Of a DNA stretch of 64,000 nt, positions 1-8,359 are shown piece after piece. Within the stretch, counting starts at the first letter, position 1. Each line of letters opens with the position of its first letter. The stretch spans positions 62,001 through 126,000 of the forward strand of contig NZ_JAODAB010000004.1 in NCBI RefSeq assembly GCF_025336485.1. Direction: 5' to 3'. This DNA is from Pseudomonas citri (GTDB lineage Bacteria; Pseudomonadota; Gammaproteobacteria; Pseudomonadales; Pseudomonadaceae). The position numbers and the translations under genes were made by a program. The notes beneath the pieces were generated by a model. That model was not told the DNA's origin. It did not search any database and worked only from the letters and a program-made list of their open reading frames with translations.

Positions 1-586
1 TGTTTCGCGGCACGAAGGCCAACTGGGCGCGGTCTTGGTCGTCCAGGGCCAGCACGCCGAGCCAATGGGCGTAGAGCGAACCGGTGCAGTAGCCCTTGCG
101 GCCATCGATTCGGTAGTGATCGCCCTCAATGACCAGACGGGTGCGGATATCCGCTACATTTTTGCCGCCGGTTTCTGACAGAGCATTGGCGAAGCGGTTG
201 CCCTTGAGCACCAGGTCGAAGAAGAAGCGCTTCTGCTCCACAGTGCCCTGCAGGCGGATGTCTTCCAACAAGCAGTAGTGGTTCTGCGGGATCTGCCCGA
301 GCGAGGGGTCGGCCGCCGAGACGATGGCGATCACCTGGGCCAAGGTAGAGAAAGACACCTCGGCGCCACCGTATTCGCGCGGGACCGTGATGCCCCACAG
401 GCCGCTGTTGGAGAAGGAATCGATCACGTCCACCGGCACCTCGCGGCGGCGGTCACGCTCGGCGGCACCTTCGCGCAGTAGCGCGGCAACGTGATGGGCG
501 ACGGCGACGGCCTCGGCATCGTCGCGAATGGTGTGGGCATCCGGATGGCGGATGTCGTAGTGAGCGGATATGACGGAAGTGGACAT
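1..586 (-). CDS. sfnB: SfnB-like sulfur acquisition oxidoreductase (acyl-CoA dehydrogenase fold), 5' part only
   Basis: N-terminal 195 codons of a flavin-dependent acyl-CoA-dehydrogenase-like protein; the rest lies outside the window. The visible part starts MSTSVISAHYDIRHPDAH and shows the N-terminal helical domain (VPREYGGAEVSFSTLAQVI), the Q-P-N-H stretch near residue 100 and the start of the beta domain (NALSETGGKNVADI), all typical of the SfnB/DszC-like group that serves use of organosulfur compounds such as sulfones. The ATG at 586 lies about 41 bp downstream of a sigma-54-type promoter, which fits SfnR-dependent control known for sfn genes. The sulfur-type ABC importer genes downstream in the window support this role. 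Desulfurising monooxygenases of the DszC type are close relatives and cannot be excluded without the C-terminus. Confidence 0.8.
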   Translation of the reverse strand, partial: MSTSVISAHYDIRHPDAHTIRDDAEAVAVAHHVAALLREGAAERDRRREVPVDVIDSFSNSGLWGITVPREYGGAEVSFSTLAQVIAIVSAADPSLGQIPQNHYCLLEDIRLQGTVEQKRFFFDLVLKGNRFANALSETGGKNVADIRTRLVIEGDHYRIDGRKGYCTGSLYAHWLGVLALDDQDRAQLAFVPRN

Positions 587-626
587 GGGTTCCTCGAAGT
601 TGGCAGTGCAAAAGCACATACCCTTT

Positions 627-642
627 TGCACACCCCATGCCA
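627..642 (-). promoter_or_regulatory. sigma-54 (-24/-12) promoter candidate for sfnB
   Basis: On the minus strand the sequence TGGCATGGGGTGTGCA has GG and GC separated by exactly 10 bases, the defining spacing of RpoN promoters, with good matches to TGGCAC and TTGCA. It sits 41-56 bp before the sfnB ATG. Genes of the sfn type are known to depend on RpoN and the activator SfnR. No SfnR site was identified. Confidence 0.6.
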
Positions 643-821
643 GAGTATTTATTTATTAAAAATCAACAACATAATCATAAAAAACGAACAAACCATTGTG
701 CGCTCGATCAGCAGAATGTTGCCCCTATGTTGCTCCCGCAACAGTCGCCTGGCAGGCCTGTCATTCAAACCCACCGTGCGGTGCCCAGATAGAGAGTCAA
801 CGTTCGAGTCACTGCACCGTG

Positions 822-1559
822 TCAGGCCGGAGCCCAGCGCCGATGCAGACCACGAGCCAAGGCGTCCAGAATAAACCCCAACACACCGATCAGCAGTACC
901 ATGGCCATCAGTTCTGAATAAGCCAGGCGGTCCCGAGTATCGAGGATGAAGTAGCCCAGCCCGGCGCTGACTCCAAGCATTTCGCACGGAACCAGGACGA
1001 TCCACAGAATACCGATAGCCAAGCGTACGCCGGTCAGTACATGGCCAAGCACGCCCGGCAGGATAACTTTGAGCAGAGCTTCTCTGCGAGTGGCACTGAG
1101 GCTACGGCTCAGTTGCAGCCAACGCGGGTCGAGCTGGCGTACGCCTGCCACTGTGTTGAGTAAAATCGGCCAGATCGCGGCTAAGGTCAGCAGAAAGTAG
1201 ATCGGCTGGTCCCCTACACCCATCAGCATCACGACCACCGGCATCCAGGACAATGGCGAAATCATCCGCAGAAACTGAAACGCCGGTGTGGTCGCAGCCT
1301 CCAGATATCGGTAACTGCCGACTAGCAGACCCAACGGCACACCAATCAGCAAGGCCAGTAACAAGCCCACCAGAATGCGTTTGAGGCTGACCCACACATG
1401 CTCGTAGAACTCAGGACGCCCCAACAGTTCCACCAGGCTGACCAACGTCGCCTCGGGAGAAAAGCGCGCGGCCAAACCATCGGCACTGCCAAACAGGTGC
1501 ACACCCAGCCACCATAGAAACAGCAGGCCAACCAGACCTGAGACGCCCACCCCCCCCAT
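822..1559 (-). CDS. ABC transporter permease, nitrate/sulfonate/taurine type (start disturbed by a G8 run)
   Basis: Inner-membrane permease of the SsuC/TauC/NrtB type, 245 residues from the internal ATG at 1559. About six hydrophobic segments are visible, and the EAA-loop region shows as SRSLSATRREALLKVILPG. It should pair with the binding protein and ATPase encoded upstream. The natural translationally coupled start is the ATG at 1587, which overlaps the TGA of the binding-protein gene (TGATG) and has a GGAG ribosome site. That start is one base out of frame because of a run of eight G (1550-1557); seven G would give a continuous protein about nine residues longer. The ATG at 1559 has no clear ribosome site. 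So the gene may be poorly expressed, or the base count may be wrong. Confidence 0.8.
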   Translation of the reverse strand: MGGVGVSGLVGLLFLWWLGVHLFGSADGLAARFSPEATLVSLVELLGRPEFYEHVWVSLKRILVGLLLALLIGVPLGLLVGSYRYLEAATTPAFQFLRMISPLSWMPVVVMLMGVGDQPIYFLLTLAAIWPILLNTVAGVRQLDPRWLQLSRSLSATRREALLKVILPGVLGHVLTGVRLAIGILWIVLVPCEMLGVSAGLGYFILDTRDRLAYSELMAMVLLIGVLGFILDALARGLHRRWAPA

Positions 1560-1586
1560 GCAGGATCGATAAGGTCTGCTTGCCCA

Positions 1587-2786
1587 TCAGAGACTGAACT
1601 CCTCGCTGCGCTCGAAGCTCTCTGGCAGGCCGAATGCCTTGAGGCCACCGACAGAGGCAATGGCGTTGCGCACAAAGCGGTCATCCACTAGATCACGAGC
1701 CGCATGCTGCGGGTCCAGGTTGGCGAGAAAACCTTTGTCTCCTTCGATCAACGTATCCTTGAGGCGCTTGACCAGCTCTTCGGTGTAGCTCGGGAACGGG
1801 TACGGCTGAAAATCGATACGCTGCTCATCCCAATGACTGTGCTGAATGGCACCGCTGGCCAGGTACTGCTGACGATCCGCCGTGGCTGGCGCCAGTACGC
1901 GATCCAGCACCGGCTGGGCATGGGGCGTATAGCGATTGTTGCCATCCTTGGACAGCAACTTCGCCGCCTCGGCGCGATGATCACGCGTCCACAACTGAGC
2001 CTTGACGATGGCATTGACCACTTTCTGCGACCACTCCGGGCGGTTGTTCAGGTCCTGCTCATGCATGAACACCACGCAGCAGGCGTGATTTCGCCAGATA
2101 TCCCCGGTGAAGCGTTGTACTCGACCGACCTTAAGCTCTTCGGCCAACGCATTGAAAGGCTCGGCCACGATGTAGCCGGCTATGCGCCTGGAGGCGAGTG
2201 CCGGTGGCATGTCCGATGGCGGCAGCACCACCAGATTGACCTCGTTTGGCGCTAGAGCGGCGCTGGCCGGTTTACTCACCGGTACAAGATCGTTATCGCG
2301 AAACAGCTGCTGTACCACCACGTTATGGATCGAGTACCAGAACGGAATCGCTACAGACTGCCCGCCCAGTTGCTTGACCTCCGTAATACCCGGTGCCACG
2401 GTCAGCCCGGAACCCCCAACATGATTCCAAGCCACGACTTTGGCCGGGACTTTGCTGCCATATCGGGCCCACACCGTCATCGGTGTCAGCAGGTGAATCA
2501 CGTTGACCTGCCCGGAAATGAACGCCTCGATCACCTGCGCCCAGCTGCGCAACAGCACCGGACGCTCGGCTTTGATGCCTTCGGCTTCGAACAGGCCATT
2601 GTTGTGAGCCACCAGTAAGGGCGTGGCATCGGTGATAGGCAAATAGCCAATACGCACCGGTGCGTCAGGCTCGGAGGCAGCGCGTGCCTGCAGGCTGTTG
2701 AGCAGCGGCAATACACCGGCGGCGGTCAGCATAGCGCTGAGTTTGAGGATGTCACGACGTGTGTGAGTGAAGTCGTCCAGGCACAT
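1587..2786 (-). CDS. ABC transporter substrate-binding protein, Tat-exported (NrtA/SsuA-like)
   Basis: A 399-residue periplasmic binding protein. The N-terminus has a twin-arginine motif (HTRRDILKLSA) and a hydrophobic stretch ending LQARAA, so export by Tat is expected. The mature part starts VRIGYLPITDATPLLVAH, the hallmark of the NMT1/NrtA/SsuA fold, with a ligand-loop region VAWNHVGGSGLTVAPG. The ATG at 2786 follows a GGAGA ribosome site, and the gene overlaps the end of the ATPase gene by 35 bp, which points to one transcript. Substrate is not readable; the sfnB neighbour favours a sulfonate or other organosulfur compound, but nitrate- or pyrimidine-type ligands are possible for this fold. 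Confidence 0.85.
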   Translation of the reverse strand: MCLDDFTHTRRDILKLSAMLTAAGVLPLLNSLQARAASEPDAPVRIGYLPITDATPLLVAHNNGLFEAEGIKAERPVLLRSWAQVIEAFISGQVNVIHLLTPMTVWARYGSKVPAKVVAWNHVGGSGLTVAPGITEVKQLGGQSVAIPFWYSIHNVVVQQLFRDNDLVPVSKPASAALAPNEVNLVVLPPSDMPPALASRRIAGYIVAEPFNALAEELKVGRVQRFTGDIWRNHACCVVFMHEQDLNNRPEWSQKVVNAIVKAQLWTRDHRAEAAKLLSKDGNNRYTPHAQPVLDRVLAPATADRQQYLASGAIQHSHWDEQRIDFQPYPFPSYTEELVKRLKDTLIEGDKGFLANLDPQHAARDLVDDRFVRNAIASVGGLKAFGLPESFERSEEFSL

Positions 2787-3591
2787 AATCAGTCTCCGAC
2801 GTTTCAGGCAAGTGTTGGATAAGAGGATCGCGGCTCGCCCGCCGAAGGGTTTTGAGAATGTCTATACGCAGTGCGCCCAGTTCTTCCACCCGCTCGGTAC
2901 GAGGCTGAGGCAGATGGATGCGCCATTCGTCGAGGATCCGCGCTGGGCTGTTGCCCAGTAGCAGAATCCGGTCGGAGAGCAGCAGGGCTTCGTCAATGTC
3001 GTGGGTGATCAACACCGCCGCGGTATCGTGTTCGGTAATGACATCGAACAGCAGTTGTTGCATGTCGGCACGAGTCACCTCATCTAGCGCGCCGAAGGGT
3101 TCATCGAGCAACAGAACCTGTGGCTGGCGTGCCAGACACCGGGCAATTGCCGTGCGCTGGGCCATGCCTCCAGAGAGTTGTGCCGGATAATGCTGCCTGG
3201 CGTGTTCAAGTCCGACGGCGGCGATGGCGCGGTCGATTCGGATCTTGCGCTCCTTCGGGTCCAAATGCGGCTGACGGATGAAGTCCAGGCCGAAAGCCAC
3301 ATTTTTCTCCAGCGTCAGCCAAGGCAACAGACTTGGATCCTGGAACGCCACGGCGACACGTGGGTGAGCTGCGGTTAACGGCTCCCCGAGCAAACTTACG
3401 CTGCCACGGGCCGCCTGCAAACCGGCAAGCACCCGCAACAGACTGGATTTCCCGACGCCGCTGGGTCCGAGAATCGACACCACCTCACCGGGCTGCAATT
3501 GCAGGTTGAAATTTTCCAGAACGGTTTGCCAGCCTTGCGTGCCCGAGTAACCCAGGCTGATATTCGTGGCGCTTAAAACCGGACCGTTCAT
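2752..3591 (-). CDS. ABC transporter ATP-binding protein (SsuB/TauB type)
   Basis: A 279-residue ATPase with Walker A GPSGVGKS, Q-loop FQDPSLLPW, signature LSGGMAQR, Walker B LLLDEP and the switch His in LITHDIDEA. This matches the ATPases of nitrate/sulfonate/taurine importers. It would power the permease and Tat-exported binding protein encoded next to it. Its start overlaps the stop of the upstream acyl-CoA-dehydrogenase-like gene by 4 bp (ATGA), so the two are translationally coupled. The C-terminal tail beyond the usual fold (about residues 240-279) has no recognisable domain. Confidence 0.9.
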   Translation of the reverse strand: MNGPVLSATNISLGYSGTQGWQTVLENFNLQLQPGEVVSILGPSGVGKSSLLRVLAGLQAARGSVSLLGEPLTAAHPRVAVAFQDPSLLPWLTLEKNVAFGLDFIRQPHLDPKERKIRIDRAIAAVGLEHARQHYPAQLSGGMAQRTAIARCLARQPQVLLLDEPFGALDEVTRADMQQLLFDVITEHDTAAVLITHDIDEALLLSDRILLLGNSPARILDEWRIHLPQPRTERVEELGALRIDILKTLRRASRDPLIQHLPETSETDYVPGRLHSHTS

Positions 3592-4658
3592 ATCACCGCT
3601 TCCCGTCCACGGCGTTGCAGTTCAGCACGCAGTTGCACCAGGCTCGGCGTGACGATCGGTACAAACGCCGACTCCCGCCAGCGTCGGGCAAAACTACTGC
3701 CGTACTCGCTCAGATAAGCTTTTCCACCGCTGGCCTGCAACTCCAACTGCATGGCATCGGCAGTTGACTCAGCCAGGGCAATGCGCAACCGGAACAGCTC
3801 GGCAGGCTGTGTCAGAAAGCGCCCATCGAGTATCCCACTCTTCAGTGCGCCAACCGTATGTTCCAGGTGCTCGCGCTGTTCCTGTAAGGGCTCCAGCAGG
3901 ATCGAACGACCCTCCTGCAAATGTGCCTCGACCTCCAGCAACGCCCGCCGTGCCAGACCGATTGCCAGGCCACATTGCAGACCCAGGAACGACGGACGCA
4001 CCGCCGGCAGAAATACTCGAGCGTCTTCATGCAGCAACCACTCACGACCGACATCCACCTGGGCAAAATCGAGCGCCGCAGTATTACTCGACTGCAGGCC
4101 CATCAACTGCAAATCGGCAGAGCGCTGTAGCCCAGGTGTCGTGTCCGGGATCGCCAGAACGAAGGGCGAGCCGCCCTCCTCGTGCTCAATCGCCGCAGCC
4201 ACCACGAAACCGCTTTTACGCAGATTGGTCACCCAATGCAGTCGTCCGCTCAATATCCAGCCAGCGGCGCTGGCACGGGCCCGCATTTGCAATGCCTCGA
4301 TGCCGGAAAGAAACTTCATCGCGTTCGACAAACCGGTCGCCCCCGCCAACTCGCCACTGAGCAAGGACGGCAACAGGCGTTCGCGTAAAGCGGTGTTGGG
4401 GCTTTGCAGCACATACTCGATGAAAGCCCGCTGCCCCCAAAACACGAATGCCGCTGCCAGGGAATGACCGGCGACCTCAGCCAACGCTTCCACGGCATCG
4501 GCAATAGTCCCGTCGCTGCCACCCAGCCGGGGGCTGATGCCGATGCGCAAGACGTCGGCGGCCGCCAGTTGCGACAGCACCTGCTGTGTATTGCAATCCC
4601 CCAGATCCAGTGCCTGGGCCTGAGTATCCAGCCATCGACTCAATGCCTCGTTGAGCAT
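3588..4658 (-). CDS. acyl-CoA dehydrogenase-like flavoprotein in sulfur/ABC operon
   Basis: A 356-residue protein with the acyl-CoA dehydrogenase layout: helical N-domain (GISPRLGGSDGTIADAVEALAEVAGHS), middle beta-domain (GATGLSNAMKFLSG, SGRLHWVTNLRKSGFVVAAA) and C-terminal helical bundle (QASGGKAYLSEYGSSFARRWRE). No canonical catalytic Glu was located. Family members next to organosulfur importers usually act as FMNH2- or FAD-dependent monooxygenases or desulfurases rather than in fatty-acid oxidation. Here it lies between the AhpD-like gene and the ABC ATPase, overlapping the latter by 4 bp. Proposed role: oxidation of the imported compound. The substrate is unknown. Confidence 0.7.
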   Translation of the reverse strand: MLNEALSRWLDTQAQALDLGDCNTQQVLSQLAAADVLRIGISPRLGGSDGTIADAVEALAEVAGHSLAAAFVFWGQRAFIEYVLQSPNTALRERLLPSLLSGELAGATGLSNAMKFLSGIEALQMRARASAAGWILSGRLHWVTNLRKSGFVVAAAIEHEEGGSPFVLAIPDTTPGLQRSADLQLMGLQSSNTAALDFAQVDVGREWLLHEDARVFLPAVRPSFLGLQCGLAIGLARRALLEVEAHLQEGRSILLEPLQEQREHLEHTVGALKSGILDGRFLTQPAELFRLRIALAESTADAMQLELQASGGKAYLSEYGSSFARRWRESAFVPIVTPSLVQLRAELQRRGREAVI

Positions 4659-4680
4659 CTCGTTTCCTCCTTATAACGCC

Positions 4681-5277
4681 TCATCGACCGTATTTCAGCG
4701 CACGAATTGACCCTGCTGAGTCATTGCCCGATTGCCAACGGTACTTGGCCAACTCCGGATTGAGCGGGGTGCCGGCAAACACGTTGGCAAAATTGCACAA
4801 GGTCGCCAGGCTCACGCCGAGGATGACTTCCAATGCATTACCCTCGCTGTAGCCGGCAGTCTTGAAAGCGCTGTAGATGGTATCGTTGACATTGCCACGA
4901 GTCGCAATCACTTCCCGGGCAAAGGCTGCTAGGGCCTCAAGCTTGACCTCGGGCACGGTCGCTTGCTCACGCAGTGCCCTGACCACCTCATCAGGCAACT
5001 TCGCCTTGTTCACTGCCACCGATGTATGCCCTGCGACACAGAAATCACAACCGTGCGTGGTTGCGGCAATCAATTGCACCACCTCGCGCTCGGCAAGGCT
5101 GAGTTCGGCTTTGCCATTGAGCGCTGATACCGTAACGTAGGTTTCCAGCGCTGCTGGCGCATTGGCCAGCAGCGCCAGCAGGTTTGGGAGGAACCCTGAG
5201 TTTTTTTGAGCGTTTTCCAGAAAAGGTTTGGCCGCTTCAGGAGCGCTTTGCAAAGTGTGTAACGTGAGGCGCGACAT
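4681..5277 (-). CDS. carboxymuconolactone decarboxylase / AhpD-like protein
   Basis: A 198-residue all-helical protein of the CMD/AhpD family. It has the redox motif CDFCVAGH (CxxC followed by a His three residues later) that provides peroxidase or proton-relay chemistry in AhpD. The ATG at 5277 follows AGGAG. It is the first gene of the leftward operon that includes the acyl-CoA-dehydrogenase-like enzyme and the ABC importer, so it probably handles peroxide or a reactive product formed by the flavoenzyme. That link is inferred from position only. Confidence 0.8.
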   Translation of the reverse strand: MSRLTLHTLQSAPEAAKPFLENAQKNSGFLPNLLALLANAPAALETYVTVSALNGKAELSLAEREVVQLIAATTHGCDFCVAGHTSVAVNKAKLPDEVVRALREQATVPEVKLEALAAFAREVIATRGNVNDTIYSAFKTAGYSEGNALEVILGVSLATLCNFANVFAGTPLNPELAKYRWQSGNDSAGSIRALKYGR

Positions 5278-5380
5278 CGAGTGGACTCCTGCTGTTGAGT
5301 GTCCGACAAGTCTGTTGGTTATAAAAATTTCGATCCATATTCTAAAGTAGCGTTTACTTGCTCCTGAGTGTTTCCATTAG
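5278..5380. promoter_or_regulatory. divergent promoter region, AhpD-like operon / AraC gene
   Basis: A 103-bp AT-richer spacer between the leftward operon (start 5277) and the rightward AraC gene (start 5381). Both promoters must lie here. No clear operator palindrome was found. Confidence 0.4.
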
Positions 5381-6292
5381 ATGATTTCGTCCAGCCCCGT
5401 CGTTGATTGGTTATTAGAAAGCCTCGAGTTCGATGCGAGCCTGTTTCATGTCGGTCGTTATTGCGGCGGTTGGCACGCCACTACCCATGGTCTGGCGCGC
5501 GCAAGCTTTCACCTGATCGTGCATGGACAGTGCTGGCTACATCTTGACGGCCATGAGCAGCCTCTGCGCCTGTCTGCCGGAGATGCACTGTTTCTACTGC
5601 GAGATCTGGATTACCGGTTGTCCAGCGCCGAAGACGCCGTCACCGCGCTGGCGCTGCCGCGCGTGACCATGACTGCGTTGGACAGCCAGGCCGAGGATGG
5701 CGTCGGCCTGGTCTGCGGTTTCTTCCATTTCAGGCCTGGAGTGTCGTCGTTGATCATCGAGGGCTTGCCTGACTGGATTATCCTGCGGGCTGGCGATCCA
5801 TCCCTGAGTGCGGCTCGAGCATTGTTCGAGCTGATTTTGCAGGAATGCCGTCGGCTACCGGTCCCTTCCCCTGCGCTGCTTGAGCGCCTTTGCCATTTGC
5901 TGTTTCTCTACGTGCTGCGCCAGCAAGTAGCAGACAACCAGAACCTCGGAGGCATGGTGGCGCTGGCCCGGCATCCGGCTTTCGCCTCGTTGCTGGGTCA
6001 GTTGATCGAACAACCGCAACAGCCGTGGTCACTGGAAAGCATGGCGACCCACACCGGGCTTTCGCGTTCGGCGTTCTTCAAGCGTTTCAACGAATTGGCG
6101 GGTATGTCGCCTGGCCAGGTATTACTGGCCCTGCGGATTCGTCATGCCTGTCAATTGCTCAAGAGCAACCACACCGTGGAGCAGGTCTGCGCTGCGGTGG
6201 GTTACCAATCGATCGCGGCGTTTACCCGTGCCTTTGCCAAGGCGGTCGGCGTGCAGCCGGGAGCTTATCGCAAGCAGCATGAGACTCGCTGA
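5381..6292 (+). CDS. AraC-family transcriptional regulator (cupin-type sensor)
   Basis: A 303-residue regulator. Residues about 20-180 form a cupin_6-like sensing domain (ARASFHLIVHGQCWLHLDGHE, SAGDALFLLRD). The C-terminus carries two helix-turn-helix units (SLESMATHTGLSRSAFFKRF and VEQVCAAVGYQSIAAFTRAF) ending GVQPGAYR. It is divergent from the AhpD/acyl-CoA-dehydrogenase/ABC operon across 103 bp, so it is the likely local regulator of that operon. Its ligand is unknown. Cupin_6 AraC proteins often neighbour redox enzymes that handle reactive carbonyls or quinones. Confidence 0.85.
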   Translation: MISSSPVVDWLLESLEFDASLFHVGRYCGGWHATTHGLARASFHLIVHGQCWLHLDGHEQPLRLSAGDALFLLRDLDYRLSSAEDAVTALALPRVTMTALDSQAEDGVGLVCGFFHFRPGVSSLIIEGLPDWIILRAGDPSLSAARALFELILQECRRLPVPSPALLERLCHLLFLYVLRQQVADNQNLGGMVALARHPAFASLLGQLIEQPQQPWSLESMATHTGLSRSAFFKRFNELAGMSPGQVLLALRIRHACQLLKSNHTVEQVCAAVGYQSIAAFTRAFAKAVGVQPGAYRKQHETR

Positions 6293-6432
6293 GCAACACG
6301 CAAAGGTAGCGTTATATCACTTGATGCATTGTTGAAAATGGCAGTTGCCCATGCACTTGTACAATCACGGTAAATACGATGAAGCCTTGGAGCATCGTTC
6401 CAAGACTTCATCGTTGAGGAAAGAGGATAAAT

Positions 6433-6831
6433 CTATATTTTTGCGGATCTGGCAGCGAAAGCACCTTCGCCCAGCAATGCAACACCCAAAGCCGTCATGC
6501 CAAGGTAGATCGGGTACTCCCAACCACCGTTGGCATTCGTGAAGCTCCAGCCATTACCAAAATGGACGGTCGCTGCTGCGAACAACTGAATTACCGCTAT
6601 CGCCGCCACCCAGCGTACATAGACACCGAGCACCAGCAACAACCCTCCAATGACTTCAAATGCCATGACCGGATACGCCAGGAAACCCGGAAAGCCAATG
6701 GACTCGAAAAATCCGGCAGTACCTGCCGGGGTGAAGACGAAGACTTTAGTCAGGCCATGAGCAATGAACATGATGCCGAGAGCCAGGCGCATGACAAATG
6801 CAGCGTAAGGTGCGGTACGTGAATCAATCAT
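6433..6831 (-). CDS. DoxX-family membrane protein
   Basis: A 132-residue protein with four predicted membrane helices and the DoxX signature near the N-terminus (RLALGIMFIAHGLTKVF), followed by FESIGFPGFLAYPVMAFEVIGG. DoxX proteins are small membrane subunits linked to quinone and thiol redox. It is the last gene of the leftward operon with a carboxylesterase, an extradiol-type dioxygenase and an NADP-dependent reductase, the same classes found in quinone-stress (Mhq) operons of Bacillus. A function in quinone detoxification is inferred from that context. Confidence 0.85.
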   Translation of the reverse strand: MIDSRTAPYAAFVMRLALGIMFIAHGLTKVFVFTPAGTAGFFESIGFPGFLAYPVMAFEVIGGLLLVLGVYVRWVAAIAVIQLFAAATVHFGNGWSFTNANGGWEYPIYLGMTALGVALLGEGAFAARSAKI

Positions 6832-6847
6832 CGAGCAGTTCCTTTTT

Positions 6848-7522
6848 TCAATTATCAGTTAGCAGCGTTTTTGTTAGCCATTGAGAGAAATCGGCCAGTT
6901 CAGCGGCGATAATCTCGTGGGCCATGTCGTAGAAATGGGTCTGATGCACGACGCCGATTGTGTCGAGCCATTCATCGGCTTCCTTTGCCCAGTCGACGGG
7001 CAGCACACTGTCTCGATGTCCGTGGGCAATGAATGCAGAAACCGATCTGAGGCGATCTCGCGAGGCAATCTGTGGAGCGATTTCTCGCAACATCCTTCCG
7101 CTCAGTACACCGAATCCTGCAACCAATTCAGGCTCTGTTACACCGAGGCTGGCGCTCATGATTCCTCCTTGACTAAAGCCTGCGATGACGGTCGGCAACG
7201 CAGGCAACCCTTCGATGAACTGCCGCAACAGCCGCCGGCTGGACTCGGCCTGTTCCTGATTAAACCTTGGGCCATCACTGGTAAAGGTGACCTGATACCA
7301 GGCGAAGCCTTGCGCTCCCGCCAGCACCGGTCCACGCAGCAACAAAATCTCCAACTCCTGGGGCAGCGATGCAGCCAGGCTTGCCAGATTGGCTTCGTTG
7401 GAGCCGACACCGTGGAGCAATAGCAAACGTGCTTTAGGTCTCGAGGCGTTGCTACTCTTGCGAAAGAGAAGGCCAGACTCGGGATCTCGTGTCACTTCTG
7501 AAAAACTGGATTCATGCAACAT
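6848..7522 (-). CDS. alpha/beta hydrolase, phospholipase/carboxylesterase family (MhqD-like)
   Basis: About 224 residues from the ATG at 7522, reading MLHESSFSEVTRDPESG. This start overlaps the preceding gene by 11 bp; a start at 7558 would overlap by 47 bp. The fold is shown by LLLHGVGSNEANLASLAA, the nucleophile elbow GFSQGG (Ser nucleophile), the acid in HGHRDSVLP and the catalytic His in YDMAHEI. It belongs to the esterase family that includes YpfH and MhqD. It lies between the dioxygenase and DoxX genes, and such hydrolases may cleave ring-opened or conjugated quinone products. The substrate is not known. Confidence 0.8.
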   Translation of the reverse strand: MLHESSFSEVTRDPESGLLFRKSSNASRPKARLLLLHGVGSNEANLASLAASLPQELEILLLRGPVLAGAQGFAWYQVTFTSDGPRFNQEQAESSRRLLRQFIEGLPALPTVIAGFSQGGIMSASLGVTEPELVAGFGVLSGRMLREIAPQIASRDRLRSVSAFIAHGHRDSVLPVDWAKEADEWLDTIGVVHQTHFYDMAHEIIAAELADFSQWLTKTLLTDN

Positions 7523-8339
7523 GATCGGGAATGCCTTGTATGAATTGAGCCGAGTCAAAGAGGTAGCTATCCATCGCCAACACCCCGTGGATAATGCCTC
7601 CCTCCAGAACGCGCGCGCGGTACTCGTTGCCGATCACTCCGAGCGCTACGAACAAAGGCAGGAAATGTTCGTCAGTCGGATGGGCACGCTCGGCGGCTGG
7701 AGCAAGGCGTCGATAGTTCAGCAGTTGTTCAGTGCCCCCAGACAGAAGCATCTGCGCAGTCCAGGTGGCAAAGTTCTTTACGTAGTCAACGTCAACGTAA
7801 TGAGAGGGCGTGCTTCGGAATTCATACAAGTTATGAGTGATGCATCCGGAGGCGACTATCAAAACGTTCAGAGCACGTAATGGCCTTAATGCCTCGCCAA
7901 ATTTCAAGGCGCTGCGTGTATCCATGGGCATAGGCATCGACACTTGCACCACCGGCACACTTGCTTGCGGCGCGAGGTGCATCAACGGCACCCATGCTCC
8001 GTGATCGAGCCCTCGATTCGTGTCCAGCCGTGCCTTCCAGCCCTCAGAGACAAACCCATCAACAATGTGCTGCGCCAGCGCTGGCGAGCCTGGTGCGGGG
8101 TAGTTCAACTCGTACAGGGCCTCGGGAAAACCGCCAAAATCATGAATAGTCTTGGGGGCGGTACTCGCGGTGACGCAGACTTCGCCCCAGGTCATCCAGT
8201 GCGGCGAGATGACCACGATTGCATCAGGACGTGGAAGTTCACGACCGAGTTCAGCCAGTTGTTTACCTGCTACTCCTGGCTCGATGGCGAACGTCGGAGC
8301 CCCATGAGACACAAACAGCGATGGAAGTGAAGCATTCAT
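7512..8339 (-). CDS. LigB-type extradiol dioxygenase family protein (YgiD/4,5-DOPA dioxygenase-like)
   Basis: A 275-residue class III extradiol dioxygenase-like protein. Metal-site histidines are visible in FVSHGAPTF (near residue 12), ISPHWMTW (near residue 47), GLDHGAWVPL and NLYEFRS. E. coli YgiD and plant DODA have this layout and open catechol rings such as L-DOPA using Zn or Fe(II). In this operon it is followed by the carboxylesterase and the DoxX gene, so a catechol or hydroquinone produced under stress is a reasonable substrate. Precise specificity cannot be read from the sequence. Confidence 0.8.
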   Translation of the reverse strand: MNASLPSLFVSHGAPTFAIEPGVAGKQLAELGRELPRPDAIVVISPHWMTWGEVCVTASTAPKTIHDFGGFPEALYELNYPAPGSPALAQHIVDGFVSEGWKARLDTNRGLDHGAWVPLMHLAPQASVPVVQVSMPMPMDTRSALKFGEALRPLRALNVLIVASGCITHNLYEFRSTPSHYVDVDYVKNFATWTAQMLLSGGTEQLLNYRRLAPAAERAHPTDEHFLPLFVALGVIGNEYRARVLEGGIIHGVLAMDSYLFDSAQFIQGIPDHVA

Positions 8340-8359
8340 GGTGATTGCGCCGGTGTGAG

